From NCBI GenBank assembly GCA_964613045.1, contig CAZTFS010000002.1, positions 16,024-80,023 on the forward strand: DNA of 64,000 nt, read 5' to 3'. Of this stretch, positions 1-8,170 are shown in pieces. A model generated the notes under the pieces. That model was not told where the DNA came from. It worked only from the letters and a program-made list of their open reading frames with translations, and searched no databases. Position numbers and translations under genes: made by a program. The stretch's first letter is position 1. Every line of letters starts with the position of its first letter. The stretch comes from UBA1081 sp964613045. Its GTDB lineage: Bacteria > Bacillota > Clostridia > Oscillospirales > Acutalibacteraceae.

Positions 1-1158
1 AAAGATGCTTATTGCAGAAGTTTCACTGCAGATGTACTTTCCTGTGAAGAAAAAGACGGGTTTTATTATGTCGTTCTAAATAAAACTGCATTTTTCCCCG
101 AAGGCGGAGGTCAGGCTCCGGACCAAGGCACAATTAACAGTGCAAATGTCCTTGATGTTCAGGAAAAAGACGGAATGGTTTATCATAAAACAGATAAAGC
201 CTTTCAAACGGGTGAAAAGGTGAAGTGTGAGCTTGACTGGAATTTGCGTTTTTCGAGAATGCAGAGCCATTCGGGGGAACATATTGTATCAGGTATCGTG
301 CATAGCCTTTTCGGCTATGACAATGTGGGCTTCCATATGAGTGAAAAAACTATGACCGTTGATTTCAGCGGACCTCTCACTGCTGAAGACATTGAAAAAG
401 TTGAACTTGAATCAAACAAGGCGATTTACAAAAATGCACCCGTTACAGCATCTTATCCCACAAAAGAGGAACTTATAAATACAGATTACAGAAGCAAAAT
501 CGAACCAAGAGACGGCATAAGACTTATCACAATTGAGGGTATCGACTGCTGTGCATGTTGTGCTCCGCATCCTGCATTTACAGGTGAAATCGGAATCATA
601 AAAATAATCGATTTTTGTCCGCACAAAAAAGGAACAAGAATCGAAATGGTTGCGGGAATCAATGCTTTTTATGATTATTCGACACTTCATTCATCAGCTA
701 AGCAGGTTATGAATCTGCTTTCAGCAAAAAGAAACAGTATTGCCGATTTTGTTGAAAAACTTCAGGAAACTGCAAACTATCTCAAATCCGAAAACGGTAA
801 GCTTTCAAGAAAACTTGCTCTCGCCGAACTTCAGACTGTAAACATCAACGGCTGTGCCTATTCAATTGGCAAGAATATGTCCTATGATGACCTGAGAGCC
901 TGTTCAAACAATCTAATTGAAAGCGGAATAAGAAAGTGCATTCTTCTTTCGGAAACAGAAGAAAACAGCTATATTTATGTCGTTAGCAGTTCTGAAAACG
1001 ATGTCAGAACTATCGTTAGCTGCCTTAACAGCACTTTTAACGGTAAAGGCGGCGGAAGAGATAACTATGCTCAGGGCAAGCTTTCGGCATCGTCTGATGA
1101 TGATCTGAAGATTTCTGTTGAAAAATTTTTCAACAATAAACAGATAATTGAATTCTGA
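1..1158 (+). CDS. Alanyl-tRNA editing protein (AlaX-type, with DHHA1 domain), 5' partial
   Basis: A free-standing AlaRS editing-domain protein that hydrolyses mischarged Ser- or Gly-tRNA(Ala) in the cytoplasm. The frame is open from base 1, so the true start lies upstream of the window. The motif FFPEGGGQ, typical of the N-terminal region of AlaX proteins, is encoded around bases 100-126, so probably only a handful of residues are missing. The zinc-binding HxxxH (HSGEH, bases 268-282) and the downstream Cys/His cluster CCAPHP are present. The C-terminus ends with a DHHA1-like glycine motif (GKGGGRDNYAQG). About 385 codons are visible, the usual size of the long AlaX form. It is first in a plus-strand run of four genes, with a 50-base gap to the next. 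The first ATG inside the window (175) is internal and would cut off the glycine motif, so I reject it as the start. Confidence 0.9.
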   Translation, partial: KDAYCRSFTADVLSCEEKDGFYYVVLNKTAFFPEGGGQAPDQGTINSANVLDVQEKDGMVYHKTDKAFQTGEKVKCELDWNLRFSRMQSHSGEHIVSGIVHSLFGYDNVGFHMSEKTMTVDFSGPLTAEDIEKVELESNKAIYKNAPVTASYPTKEELINTDYRSKIEPRDGIRLITIEGIDCCACCAPHPAFTGEIGIIKIIDFCPHKKGTRIEMVAGINAFYDYSTLHSSAKQVMNLLSAKRNSIADFVEKLQETANYLKSENGKLSRKLALAELQTVNINGCAYSIGKNMSYDDLRACSNNLIESGIRKCILLSETEENSYIYVVSSSENDVRTIVSCLNSTFNGKGGGRDNYAQGKLSASSDDDLKISVEKFFNNKQIIEF

Positions 1159-1208
1159 TAAAAACAGTGTTACAATAAAAATGCCAAGTAATAAAAAGAG
1201 GTAATATC

Positions 1209-2045
1209 ATGAAGCATGAACGACTTGAATTGAAAAATTATTTTGATTTCTTAGGCGAAAATAATGCTGATCCTACGCTTGATATTTATTTGCCTTATAA
1301 CATGGTTGAAATGAACAGGCAAAATCAGAAAAGACCGTGTATGCTGATATGTCCCGGAGGCGGATACGGCGGCTGTTCCGAGCGTGAATGGGAACCTGTT
1401 GCACTTCACTTTCTGCCGGAGGGCTTCAATTGTTTTGTTCTGAAATATTCCTGTGCTCCGCACCGTTTCCCGACTCAGATACGTGAAGTAGCGGCTGCTA
1501 TGGAGCTTATCTGCAGCAAGGCAGAGGAATGGAACTGTGATACTGATAAGGTCGCAATAATGGGGTTCTCTGCGGGCGGACATCTTGCCGCACACTATTC
1601 AACAATGTATGATTGTAAAGAAGTCCGAGATGTATTCCCCGAAAGCAAGCCGGTAAATGCGACAGTTCTTTCTTATCCTGTTATTACGGCTGATTTTACC
1701 TGCACACATCAGGGCAGTTTTCTTAATCTGTTAGGACACGCACCTGAGAATAAAGAGCAGGAAGATTATTTTTCCTGCAACAAGAATGTTGACGCCGATA
1801 CTCCTCCTGCATTTTTATGGCATACTGCAGAGGACGGTGCTGTTCCCGTAGTCAACAGTATTTTGTATGCAAATGCACTTATTGAAAATAACGTGCCGGT
1901 TGAATTACATATTTATCCTTACGGAGGACATGGTTTGTCCACATGCGACAAACACACCGTTGATGATGTAACGGATGTTATTGCTTACAACAGCGTATGG
2001 ATGGACAGTCTTAAACGTTGGCTTAAATTGATGTTTGATTTATAA
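1209..2045 (+). CDS. Alpha/beta hydrolase, acetyl-esterase (BD-FAE/xylanase-esterase-like)
   Basis: A 278-residue cytoplasmic serine hydrolase. The oxyanion-hole segment reads CPGGGYGG (the HGGG equivalent), the nucleophile elbow is GFSAGG, and the C-terminal catalytic His lies in YPYGGHGLS, preceded by an acidic segment HTAEDGAVP. This layout is typical of small acetyl esterases that de-acetylate xylan-type or other plant and host oligosaccharides; the actual substrate cannot be read from sequence. The ATG is preceded by AAAGAGGTAA. There is no signal peptide, so the substrate should be an imported oligosaccharide. It is followed after 3 bases by the GH110-like gene, which strongly suggests joint transcription and possibly removal of acetyl groups before glycosidic cleavage (inference). 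Confidence 0.82.
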   Translation: MKHERLELKNYFDFLGENNADPTLDIYLPYNMVEMNRQNQKRPCMLICPGGGYGGCSEREWEPVALHFLPEGFNCFVLKYSCAPHRFPTQIREVAAAMELICSKAEEWNCDTDKVAIMGFSAGGHLAAHYSTMYDCKEVRDVFPESKPVNATVLSYPVITADFTCTHQGSFLNLLGHAPENKEQEDYFSCNKNVDADTPPAFLWHTAEDGAVPVVNSILYANALIENNVPVELHIYPYGGHGLSTCDKHTVDDVTDVIAYNSVWMDSLKRWLKLMFDL

Positions 2046-2048
2046 GAT

Positions 2049-3686
2049 ATGAATGAATTAAGTAATATATTTTTTGATATTCAGAACGGTGCCGGCATTG
2101 TTCTTGAAAAAAACAAAATATACCATGTCAGACAGGACGATTCCTTTGAATTGTCGGGATATTACTGCACAAACTCTGCTAAGAAACACGAAAATCCCGA
2201 CGGAACACGAAGAACTGCAATTTATCTGAACAATAAGCATGATATAACCATCGACGGCAACGGTGCAACGATAATTGTACACGGAAAAATGACTCCGTTT
2301 CTTTTTGATAACTGTCAGAATGTAACAGTCAAAGATATTGCTGTTGATTATGCATGCCCCACAATGGCTGAGTTTACGGTTCTTTCTGAGGATAACGGTG
2401 TTTATGACATAAAGATCAATTCGGAATGTCTTTTTAGTGTAGCCGGAAGTGATCTGATCTGGCAGGGTGAACCCGATAAAAACGGTGAGCCTTACTGGCA
2501 GGACAGTTACATAGGAAATCGCAGACTTATAAAGATTTTTGATCCTGTTAGTGAAACATGCAGTGATTTCAGACGTGAAGATCTGCCTTTTGAAAAAATC
2601 GAGCAGATAACGGCAGATACACTGAGGGTTAAATTGAAAAATAAAGAAGTATCGCTGCCTGTAGGCTGCGTTTTTCAGACACGTAATATTGTCCGTGATC
2701 AGACAGGAAGTCTTTTTCAGCGTTGTAAAAATCTGAGTTTTGAACGTCTTCGCATAAAATTTATGCATGGTCTGGGTATGGTTTCGCAGTTTTGTGAAAA
2801 TGTATCGTTCCGTAATTGTGATCTTACACCGGGAGAGGGAAGAACCATTGCCAGTACTGCTGATTTCTTTCAGTTTTCGGGTTGTAAGGGTAAACTTGTA
2901 ATTGACGGTTGCAAAGCCCGTGGTGCACAGGACGATTATGTAAATGTTCACGGAACACATCTTAGGATAGTTGAAAAAAACGATAGTGAAAACAGTATTG
3001 TTGTCCGCTTCATGCATAACGAAACATGGGGATTTAAGGCATTTGAATCGGGTGATGAGCTTGAATTTGTCAGATGGGACACCCTCATTCCTTACGGATG
3101 CACAAAGGTTTTGCAGTATAAAAAGAACAATGATACAGACATAAAACTATACCTTGACAGAGCTTTACCCTGCATTGAAGTTGGTAAAGATGTTGTTGAG
3201 AATGCAACATGGACACCTGATTTGTATGTACACAACTGCGATTTCGGACCTACGGCAGGCCGTGGAATACTTTGCACTACACGAGGTGAAGTCATTATTG
3301 AAAATAACCGATTTCGCAATCTCTGGGGACCAGCATTGCTGATTGAAGATGATTGCAATTTCTGGTTTGAATCGGGCTATACAAATGAGATAGTATTCAG
3401 AAATAATCTCGTTATCGGCTGTGAATACGGCAGTACGTGGGAGTCAGCTCCGTCAATTCGATATTCACCTAAGGTAATGAATGAAAATTCTGAAGAATTT
3501 GTACACGGTAAACTTGTGTTGACAGGTAATACATTTAAAAATGCATGGAACGGAACACATGCTGTATGGCTTGAGTATCTGAGAGAAGCTGAAATTACTG
3601 ATAATACTTTTGATTCACCTTACACCGTAAAAACTCATTGCGTCGGAAGTGTTACTGACGAAAATAATAAGCATGTTTCGGAGTGA
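2049..3686 (+). CDS. Right-handed beta-helix glycosidase, GH110 (alpha-1,3-galactosidase)-like
   Basis: A 545-residue protein made of repeated short beta-strand turns (for example HDITIDGNGATI, CQNVTVKDIAVDY, CENVSFRNCDL, RGEVIIENNRFRNLWG), the signature of a parallel beta-helix. The segment AQDDYVNVHGTHLRIVE resembles the DD..NVHGT..RI motif of GH110 alpha-1,3-galactosidases, known from blood-group-B and related galactoside-cleaving enzymes in gut bacteria. Length is in the family range (about 550-620). There is no signal peptide, unlike many Bacteroides GH110 enzymes, so I infer a cytoplasmic enzyme for imported oligosaccharides. The start is 3 bases after the esterase stop with only a weak ribosome binding site, so translation may depend on the upstream gene. 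A family assignment other than GH110, such as an uncharacterised pectate-lyase-fold enzyme, is possible. Confidence 0.7.
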   Translation: MNELSNIFFDIQNGAGIVLEKNKIYHVRQDDSFELSGYYCTNSAKKHENPDGTRRTAIYLNNKHDITIDGNGATIIVHGKMTPFLFDNCQNVTVKDIAVDYACPTMAEFTVLSEDNGVYDIKINSECLFSVAGSDLIWQGEPDKNGEPYWQDSYIGNRRLIKIFDPVSETCSDFRREDLPFEKIEQITADTLRVKLKNKEVSLPVGCVFQTRNIVRDQTGSLFQRCKNLSFERLRIKFMHGLGMVSQFCENVSFRNCDLTPGEGRTIASTADFFQFSGCKGKLVIDGCKARGAQDDYVNVHGTHLRIVEKNDSENSIVVRFMHNETWGFKAFESGDELEFVRWDTLIPYGCTKVLQYKKNNDTDIKLYLDRALPCIEVGKDVVENATWTPDLYVHNCDFGPTAGRGILCTTRGEVIIENNRFRNLWGPALLIEDDCNFWFESGYTNEIVFRNNLVIGCEYGSTWESAPSIRYSPKVMNENSEEFVHGKLVLTGNTFKNAWNGTHAVWLEYLREAEITDNTFDSPYTVKTHCVGSVTDENNKHVSE

Positions 3687-3690
3687 TATT

Positions 3691-4653
3691 ATGATTTTTG
3701 ATAAACAGATTCTTGATATTTATCGCAGTATGGCTTATACGAGATATGATGAAACGGGAAATGTCTTTTATTTTTCTGCGGATGATTTTGACGGTCTGAA
3801 TAAAATTCCTTACGAATTCTGTTCATCAATGGGGCATGCTCTTAAGGGCTATGCTTATTATTACGACGGATATATTCCCGACAGACTCGTAGTTTTCGAT
3901 CACGGTATCGGTGGCGGTCATCGCTCATACATGAAAGAGATAGAAATGCTTTGCAGGTACGGTTATAAAGTCTTTTCTTATGATCATACAGGCTGCATGG
4001 AATCGGGCGGCGAAACAACAAACGGAATGGCACAGTCATTGCGTGATCTGAATGATTGCATCTGTTTTCTTAAGAATGAAGAAGATTTTAAGGAACTTGA
4101 AATATCTGTTATCGGACACAGTTGGGGCGGTTTTGCTTGTCTTAATATTACCGCATTACAGCCCCATATTGCAAAAGTCGTTGTGCTTTCTGGATTTACT
4201 TCTGTTGAAAGATTGATTAATTCCTTTTTCGGCGGAGTTCTCAAGGTCTACCGCAAAAAAGTCATGAAGCTTGAGAAAAGTTCAAATCCTGAGTTTGCGG
4301 ATTATGATTCTGTTGAAACGCTCAGCAAAACAAGTGCCGATGTGCTGCTTATCTATTCCGATAACGATAAGGTAGTCAGAAAAATGCATTATGACACGCT
4401 CAGAAATGCACTTGAGACAAAAGAGAACATTAAATTCATTCTCGAACATAATAAAGATCATAATCCGGATTATACACAGGATGCAGTCGCATATATGGCA
4501 GGATTCATGTCTGAGATGCAGAAGAATGTTAAGAAAAAGCTCCTTGAAACACCGGAACAGAAGAAGAAATTCATATCGTCCTTTGATTGGGATCGAATGA
4601 CTGCTCTGGATATGAATGTATGGAACAGTATCATTGAGTTTCTCAATAAATAA
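3691..4653 (+). CDS. Alpha/beta hydrolase
   Basis: A 320-residue hydrolase with nucleophile elbow GHSWGG, an oxyanion region VFDHGIGGGHRS, a late acid residue segment (YSDNDKVV) and a C-terminal His in EHNKDHNPDY. I place the start at the ATG at 3691, 8 bases after a GGAG and just behind the previous stop. An in-frame start at 3649 would overlap the beta-helix gene by 38 bases and has no ribosome binding site. There is no signal peptide or membrane segment. Fold and catalytic residues are clear but the substrate is not; an esterase or a thioesterase-like role on a modified sugar or acyl chain fits the neighbouring esterase and glycosidase. It is the last gene before a strong terminator. Confidence 0.75.
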   Translation: MIFDKQILDIYRSMAYTRYDETGNVFYFSADDFDGLNKIPYEFCSSMGHALKGYAYYYDGYIPDRLVVFDHGIGGGHRSYMKEIEMLCRYGYKVFSYDHTGCMESGGETTNGMAQSLRDLNDCICFLKNEEDFKELEISVIGHSWGGFACLNITALQPHIAKVVVLSGFTSVERLINSFFGGVLKVYRKKVMKLEKSSNPEFADYDSVETLSKTSADVLLIYSDNDKVVRKMHYDTLRNALETKENIKFILEHNKDHNPDYTQDAVAYMAGFMSEMQKNVKKKLLETPEQKKKFISSFDWDRMTALDMNVWNSIIEFLNK

Positions 4654-4658
4654 AACAA

Positions 4659-4696
4659 CCCCTTTTCCGCCGATGTGAACGGAAAGGGGGATTTTT
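4659..4696. terminator. Bidirectional intrinsic terminator
   Basis: An 11-pair stem (one G-U) with arms 4659-4669 and 4680-4690 is followed by ATTTTT on the plus strand and preceded by an A-containing stretch for the minus strand. It sits between two convergent genes; the T tail overlaps the stop codon of the LysR gene. Confidence 0.85.
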
Positions 4697-5585
4697 ACAT
4701 TCTGAATTCGGCTTTTTTTACATACTCGATGAATGTTGACATACAGCCGGATATCCATTTGTTTTTGTGATATATAAGTTGCTTCCATATATCTGTTTTT
4801 ATGTCAGTAACGTCAAGATAAATAAGTTTACCTTCTTTGACTTTTTCGTCAGTAACAAAATCGGGAAGAAAAGAGATCATATCCTCTTTTTCAATGATTT
4901 TTGTTATGATGTCTGTTCTGCCGATTTCAAGTGCAGGTACAATTTCAATCGATTTCTTAGCCAGTTCTTTGTCAAAGATCTTTCTGTAGCCCATTCCTCT
5001 TTCAGTCAATATAAATGCTTCCGAAGCTATATCTTCTATTGACAGATTTTTCATCGAGGCAAATCCGGAGTTGGGGTTTGCCGTAAAATTCATTCTGACA
5101 GGCTCTTCTTTAGCTATTATATAATCGCTGTGATATACATGATTATCAAGAGTCATCATTATGTCTGCTTCATTGTGATCGAGCATTCTGAACATTGCCA
5201 CAGTGTCCACATTTGTGAATTTGAGAGATATATTCGGATAGTTTTTACGAAAATCAAGATAATTTGTATTTATCATATCTTCGCAGACTGAGTCAGGTGT
5301 CACGACATGAATATGTCCCTCAGGAACAGAATCTGCCGTTGAATTTTCTTTAAATTCATCAGTTAACGCTCTGATCTGATGAGCGTAAGATAAAAGCTCA
5401 CGGCCACGGTTTGTAAGGGTTATCGTATGGTTGATCCGTTCGAAAAGCATACAGTCAAGTTCTGTTTCCAGTTGTTTTATCTGAAACGAGACCGTGGACT
5501 GAGAATACCCCAGCATTGACGCTGCTTTTGTGAAATTGCCCACCTCCGCAACAGTTATAAATGTGATTAGATTCCTTATTTCCAT
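4695..5585 (-). CDS. LysR-family transcriptional regulator
   Basis: A 296-residue LTTR. Residues 1-60 carry the winged helix-turn-helix (FTKAASMLGYSQSTVSFQIK), with the LTTR hallmark of a Ser/Thr-rich recognition helix. Residues 85-290 form the effector-binding domain. The start at 5585 is chosen because GGAGG lies 5 bases upstream; the ATG 12 bases earlier overlaps that ribosome binding site and is unlikely. The gene is divergent from the PLP lyase at 5700 with a 114-base shared control region, the standard arrangement in which an LTTR activates the neighbouring catabolic gene in response to its substrate or product. It shares a terminator with the convergent hydrolase gene. Confidence 0.9.
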   Translation of the reverse strand: MEIRNLITFITVAEVGNFTKAASMLGYSQSTVSFQIKQLETELDCMLFERINHTITLTNRGRELLSYAHQIRALTDEFKENSTADSVPEGHIHVVTPDSVCEDMINTNYLDFRKNYPNISLKFTNVDTVAMFRMLDHNEADIMMTLDNHVYHSDYIIAKEEPVRMNFTANPNSGFASMKNLSIEDIASEAFILTERGMGYRKIFDKELAKKSIEIVPALEIGRTDIITKIIEKEDMISFLPDFVTDEKVKEGKLIYLDVTDIKTDIWKQLIYHKNKWISGCMSTFIEYVKKAEFRM

Positions 5586-5605
5586 TTTTGCCTCCATTGA
5601 AAAAA

Positions 5606-5622
5606 TTGATTATAACTATCAA
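5606..5622. promoter_or_regulatory. Candidate LysR operator (inverted repeat)
   Basis: TTGAT-N7-ATCAA is a perfect 5+5 inverted repeat of the LTTR T-N11-A type, in the gap between the LysR gene and the PLP lyase. It lies about 10 bases upstream of the lyase -35 element, the usual place for an LTTR activation site. A further half-site-like AACTATCAA follows immediately downstream. Confidence 0.6.
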
Positions 5623-5632
5623 AACTATCAAT

Positions 5633-5661
5633 TTGACTAATCCTGATATGTATTATATACT
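5633..5661 (+). promoter_or_regulatory. Sigma-A promoter of the PLP lyase
   Basis: TTGACT (5633-5638), a 17-base spacer and TATACT (5656-5661). The predicted transcript start is near 5668, giving a leader of about 32 bases with GGAGG at 5687-5691. Confidence 0.8.
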
Positions 5662-5699
5662 AATTGTGATTGAATTTCAACATAACGGAGGAAAAATAA

Positions 5700-7148
5700 A
5701 TGCCCGAAATCAAATTCTATAACAGAGCACCGGTGCCCATGGAAATGCACAAGGTTAAAATAGTTCAGAAACTTACACTTCTCCCTGCAAAGGAGCGACT
5801 TGCAAAGCTTCGTGAGGCAGGATTTAATACATTTATGCTTCATAATGGTGACATATTTATGGATATGCTCACTGACTCAGGTGTTAATGCTATGAGTGAT
5901 AATATGCAGTCAGCCATGCTCAGAGCTGATGATGCTTATGCAGGCAGTGAAACATTTTACCGTATGCGTGACAAACTTGAGGATATTTTCGGTATCAAGT
6001 ATGTTCTTCCGGCTCATCAGGGCCGTGCTTGTGAGCATATTATAGCTCAGCGTTTTGTAAAAGAGGGTAACTGTGTTATAATGAACTACCATTTTACAAC
6101 TTCAAAGGCTCATGTTACCCGTCTCGGCGGAAGAGTTGAAGAACTTGTCAAAGATGAAGGACTTGTTTCAAAGAGCGATCTTCCTTTCAAGGGCAATATT
6201 GATCTTGACAAGGTAAAGGCATGTATTGAAAGGGAGGGTGCAGAGAATATTGCATATATTCGCCTTGAAGCAGGTACAAATCTTATCGGCGGTCAGCCCA
6301 TTTCATACGAAAATATGAAAGAAGCAACAGAACTTGCAAAATCCTACGGTATTCTTACTGTTCTTGATGCGTCTTTGCTTCAGGATAACCTGTATTTTAT
6401 CAAGACCCGTGAAGAGTCTATGAAAGATAAATCAATCAGAGAGATCACAAGAATGATTGCGGATCTGTTTGACATCGTTTATTTCTCGGCACGTAAGTTC
6501 GGTTTTGGTCGTGGCGGAGCAATTCTTGTTCGTGATGAAACTCTTTTCCATGAGATGGAAGATTTTGTAACAATGTTTGAAGGATTCCTTACATACGGCG
6601 GTATGTCAGTTAAGGAAATGGAAGCTCTTATTATCGGATTTGAAGAAACAATGGATATGGATATCATATCACAGGGTCCTCAGTTTATTGCACACTGCGT
6701 CAGAGAGCTTGACAAACTCGGTGTTCCTATGATCACCCCGGGCGGCGGACTTGGTGCTCATATTGATGCCCGTGAAGTAGTAGGTCATATTCCTGCTGAG
6801 GAGTATCCTGCAGGTTCTCTTGTTGCAGCTCTCTATCTTTGCGGCGGTATCAGAGGCATGGAAAGAGGAACACTTTCGGAAGAAAGAAATCCCGATGGAA
6901 CTGAACATATTGCATCAGTTGAAATGGTCAGACTTGCTTTCCCCAGACGAGTATTTACACTTTCACAGACTGAGTATGTTATTGACCGAGTTAAATGGCT
7001 TTACGACCACAGACATCTTATCGGCGGCTTAAGATTTGTACATGAGCCTAAGACATTGAGATTCTTCACAGGTAAGCTTGAAGCTGTATCAGATTGGCCT
7101 GAAAAACTCATAGAAGCTTATATCGCAGATTTTGGCGAGGATCAGTAA
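5700..7148 (+). CDS. PLP-dependent beta-eliminating lyase (tryptophanase/tyrosine phenol-lyase family)
   Basis: A 482-residue fold-type-I PLP enzyme. The N-terminal half shows family motifs DMLTDSGVNAMS, MLRADDAYAGSETF and PAHQGRACEH, and the mid-region has RLEAGTNLIGGQPIS and VLDAS. Family members release ammonia and pyruvate from tryptophan (giving indole) or tyrosine (giving phenol). The PLP lysine is about residue 266 in SARKFGFGRGG, whereas characterised tryptophanases and tyrosine phenol-lyases have SAKKD followed by a hydrophobic/glycine stretch. Substrate is therefore uncertain; it may be another beta-substituted amino acid. Start is supported by GGAGG nine bases upstream. It has its own promoter and is divergent from a LysR regulator that probably controls it. 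It is monocistronic, ending at a strong terminator; no amino-acid permease is adjacent. Confidence 0.85.
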   Translation: MPEIKFYNRAPVPMEMHKVKIVQKLTLLPAKERLAKLREAGFNTFMLHNGDIFMDMLTDSGVNAMSDNMQSAMLRADDAYAGSETFYRMRDKLEDIFGIKYVLPAHQGRACEHIIAQRFVKEGNCVIMNYHFTTSKAHVTRLGGRVEELVKDEGLVSKSDLPFKGNIDLDKVKACIEREGAENIAYIRLEAGTNLIGGQPISYENMKEATELAKSYGILTVLDASLLQDNLYFIKTREESMKDKSIREITRMIADLFDIVYFSARKFGFGRGGAILVRDETLFHEMEDFVTMFEGFLTYGGMSVKEMEALIIGFEETMDMDIISQGPQFIAHCVRELDKLGVPMITPGGGLGAHIDAREVVGHIPAEEYPAGSLVAALYLCGGIRGMERGTLSEERNPDGTEHIASVEMVRLAFPRRVFTLSQTEYVIDRVKWLYDHRHLIGGLRFVHEPKTLRFFTGKLEAVSDWPEKLIEAYIADFGEDQ

Positions 7149-7160
7149 AATAAAACGAAT

Positions 7161-7188
7161 AAAGGAGCTGAAAAACAGCTCCTTTTTT
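7161..7188 (+). terminator. Intrinsic terminator of the PLP lyase
   Basis: A 10-pair stem with arms 7161-7170 and 7176-7185 (AAAGGAGCTG and its complement), a 5-base A loop and a run of T. It lies 12 bases after the lyase stop. Confidence 0.88.
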
Positions 7189-7302
7189 AATGGTACGGAA
7201 AATGTGTAGATTGAATAAACTTCACAAAATTTCTGTTTTTTTAAATTTATGTTTATGTGTAGCCGTTTTTTTCGGTCTGCACTTTTTTACATACTCTTTT
7301 AT

Positions 7303-8157
7303 TTATTTGAGTCTGTAAGTTCTTATAAAGGTTGAAACAATCTTGTTGTAATCTGAAATATGGAAAACTAATTCGCCGTTTTCATCTGTTTCTGCACACA
7401 GCCCTTCGGTTTCTGTATCAAAACCTGTTGTGTTTCTGTCAAAGAGAAGCTTTACTTCGCCTGTTGCAAGGTCAACTTCGTAAACAGTTTTGTTTTCTCC
7501 TTCGGGGTCGCAGTTGAGGTATGCTTTTCCGTCAAGGACATCGCCTGCCTGAACTCTCTGTAAGGTTTCTGAAAGCTCAACGGTGTGTGAAAGGCTCATA
7601 TCGTCGATATTATATACAACAATTCTGTCAGCTTCATTGAACTGTGATGTGTAAAGATAGTTTTCATCTGTTGCACACCATGCGATACCGTCTTTGAGAT
7701 ATTCCCAGTCAACAGCATAATATGTGCCTGTATACTCAAGTGTTTCAGCATCGTAGATAAGCACAAGAGGGTGTGTTTCAGGCTTATTTTCAACGGGAGC
7801 ATAGATAATGCCGTTCTGAACGGAGATATCACCTATATGGTCATAATCCTGCTGTTTGAATTCAAGGGGGAGTGCATCAAGGTTTTCCTTGATAACTTCA
7901 CCTGTTGACTTGTCAATTATGCCGAGACAGCCTAGCTTAATGCCTGCAAGTGAGCCTGATACATAGAAAAGGTCGTTTTCTTCTTCAATACCCTGACCGC
8001 AGAGAAATGAATCAATAAGTGAAAATCCGAATTCATTTATGATTTCTGCTTCTTCTGTTGCAGGGGGAGTGGGACAGATGAGTGATGAAATCATCATTAC
8101 AAGGGCTGTAAGCGGTGAAAGAACCACTTTAAGATAACTTAATATTGTACCAAACAT
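7303..8157 (-). CDS. Membrane-anchored beta-propeller-like protein of unknown function
   Basis: A 284-residue protein with an N-terminal hydrophobic segment (about residues 5-28, ending CPTPP) that looks like a signal anchor, so the rest is probably outside the membrane. The remainder has repeated strands with turns such as VLIYDAETLEYTGTY, IVVYNIDDMSLSHTV and VYEVDLATGEVKLLFD, each about 40-50 residues apart, as in WD40/YVTN-like propellers. No catalytic motif is recognised. It is last in a minus-strand operon after a second propeller gene (13 bases apart), with AAGGAGG eight bases upstream of its start. It may sense or bind the glycan or lipid processed by the operon; that is inference. The gap downstream (7189-7302) is AT-rich and no clear terminator was seen for this operon. 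Confidence 0.6.
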   Translation of the reverse strand: MFGTILSYLKVVLSPLTALVMMISSLICPTPPATEEAEIINEFGFSLIDSFLCGQGIEEENDLFYVSGSLAGIKLGCLGIIDKSTGEVIKENLDALPLEFKQQDYDHIGDISVQNGIIYAPVENKPETHPLVLIYDAETLEYTGTYYAVDWEYLKDGIAWCATDENYLYTSQFNEADRIVVYNIDDMSLSHTVELSETLQRVQAGDVLDGKAYLNCDPEGENKTVYEVDLATGEVKLLFDRNTTGFDTETEGLCAETDENGELVFHISDYNKIVSTFIRTYRLK

Positions 8158-8170
8158 AAAAATTTCCTCC

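Noticed and set aside
2058..3017. 319-codon open frame on the minus strand
   Set aside because: Lies entirely opposite the beta-helix gene, has no ribosome binding site and its translation is a low-complexity Tyr/Ile/Cys-rich shadow.
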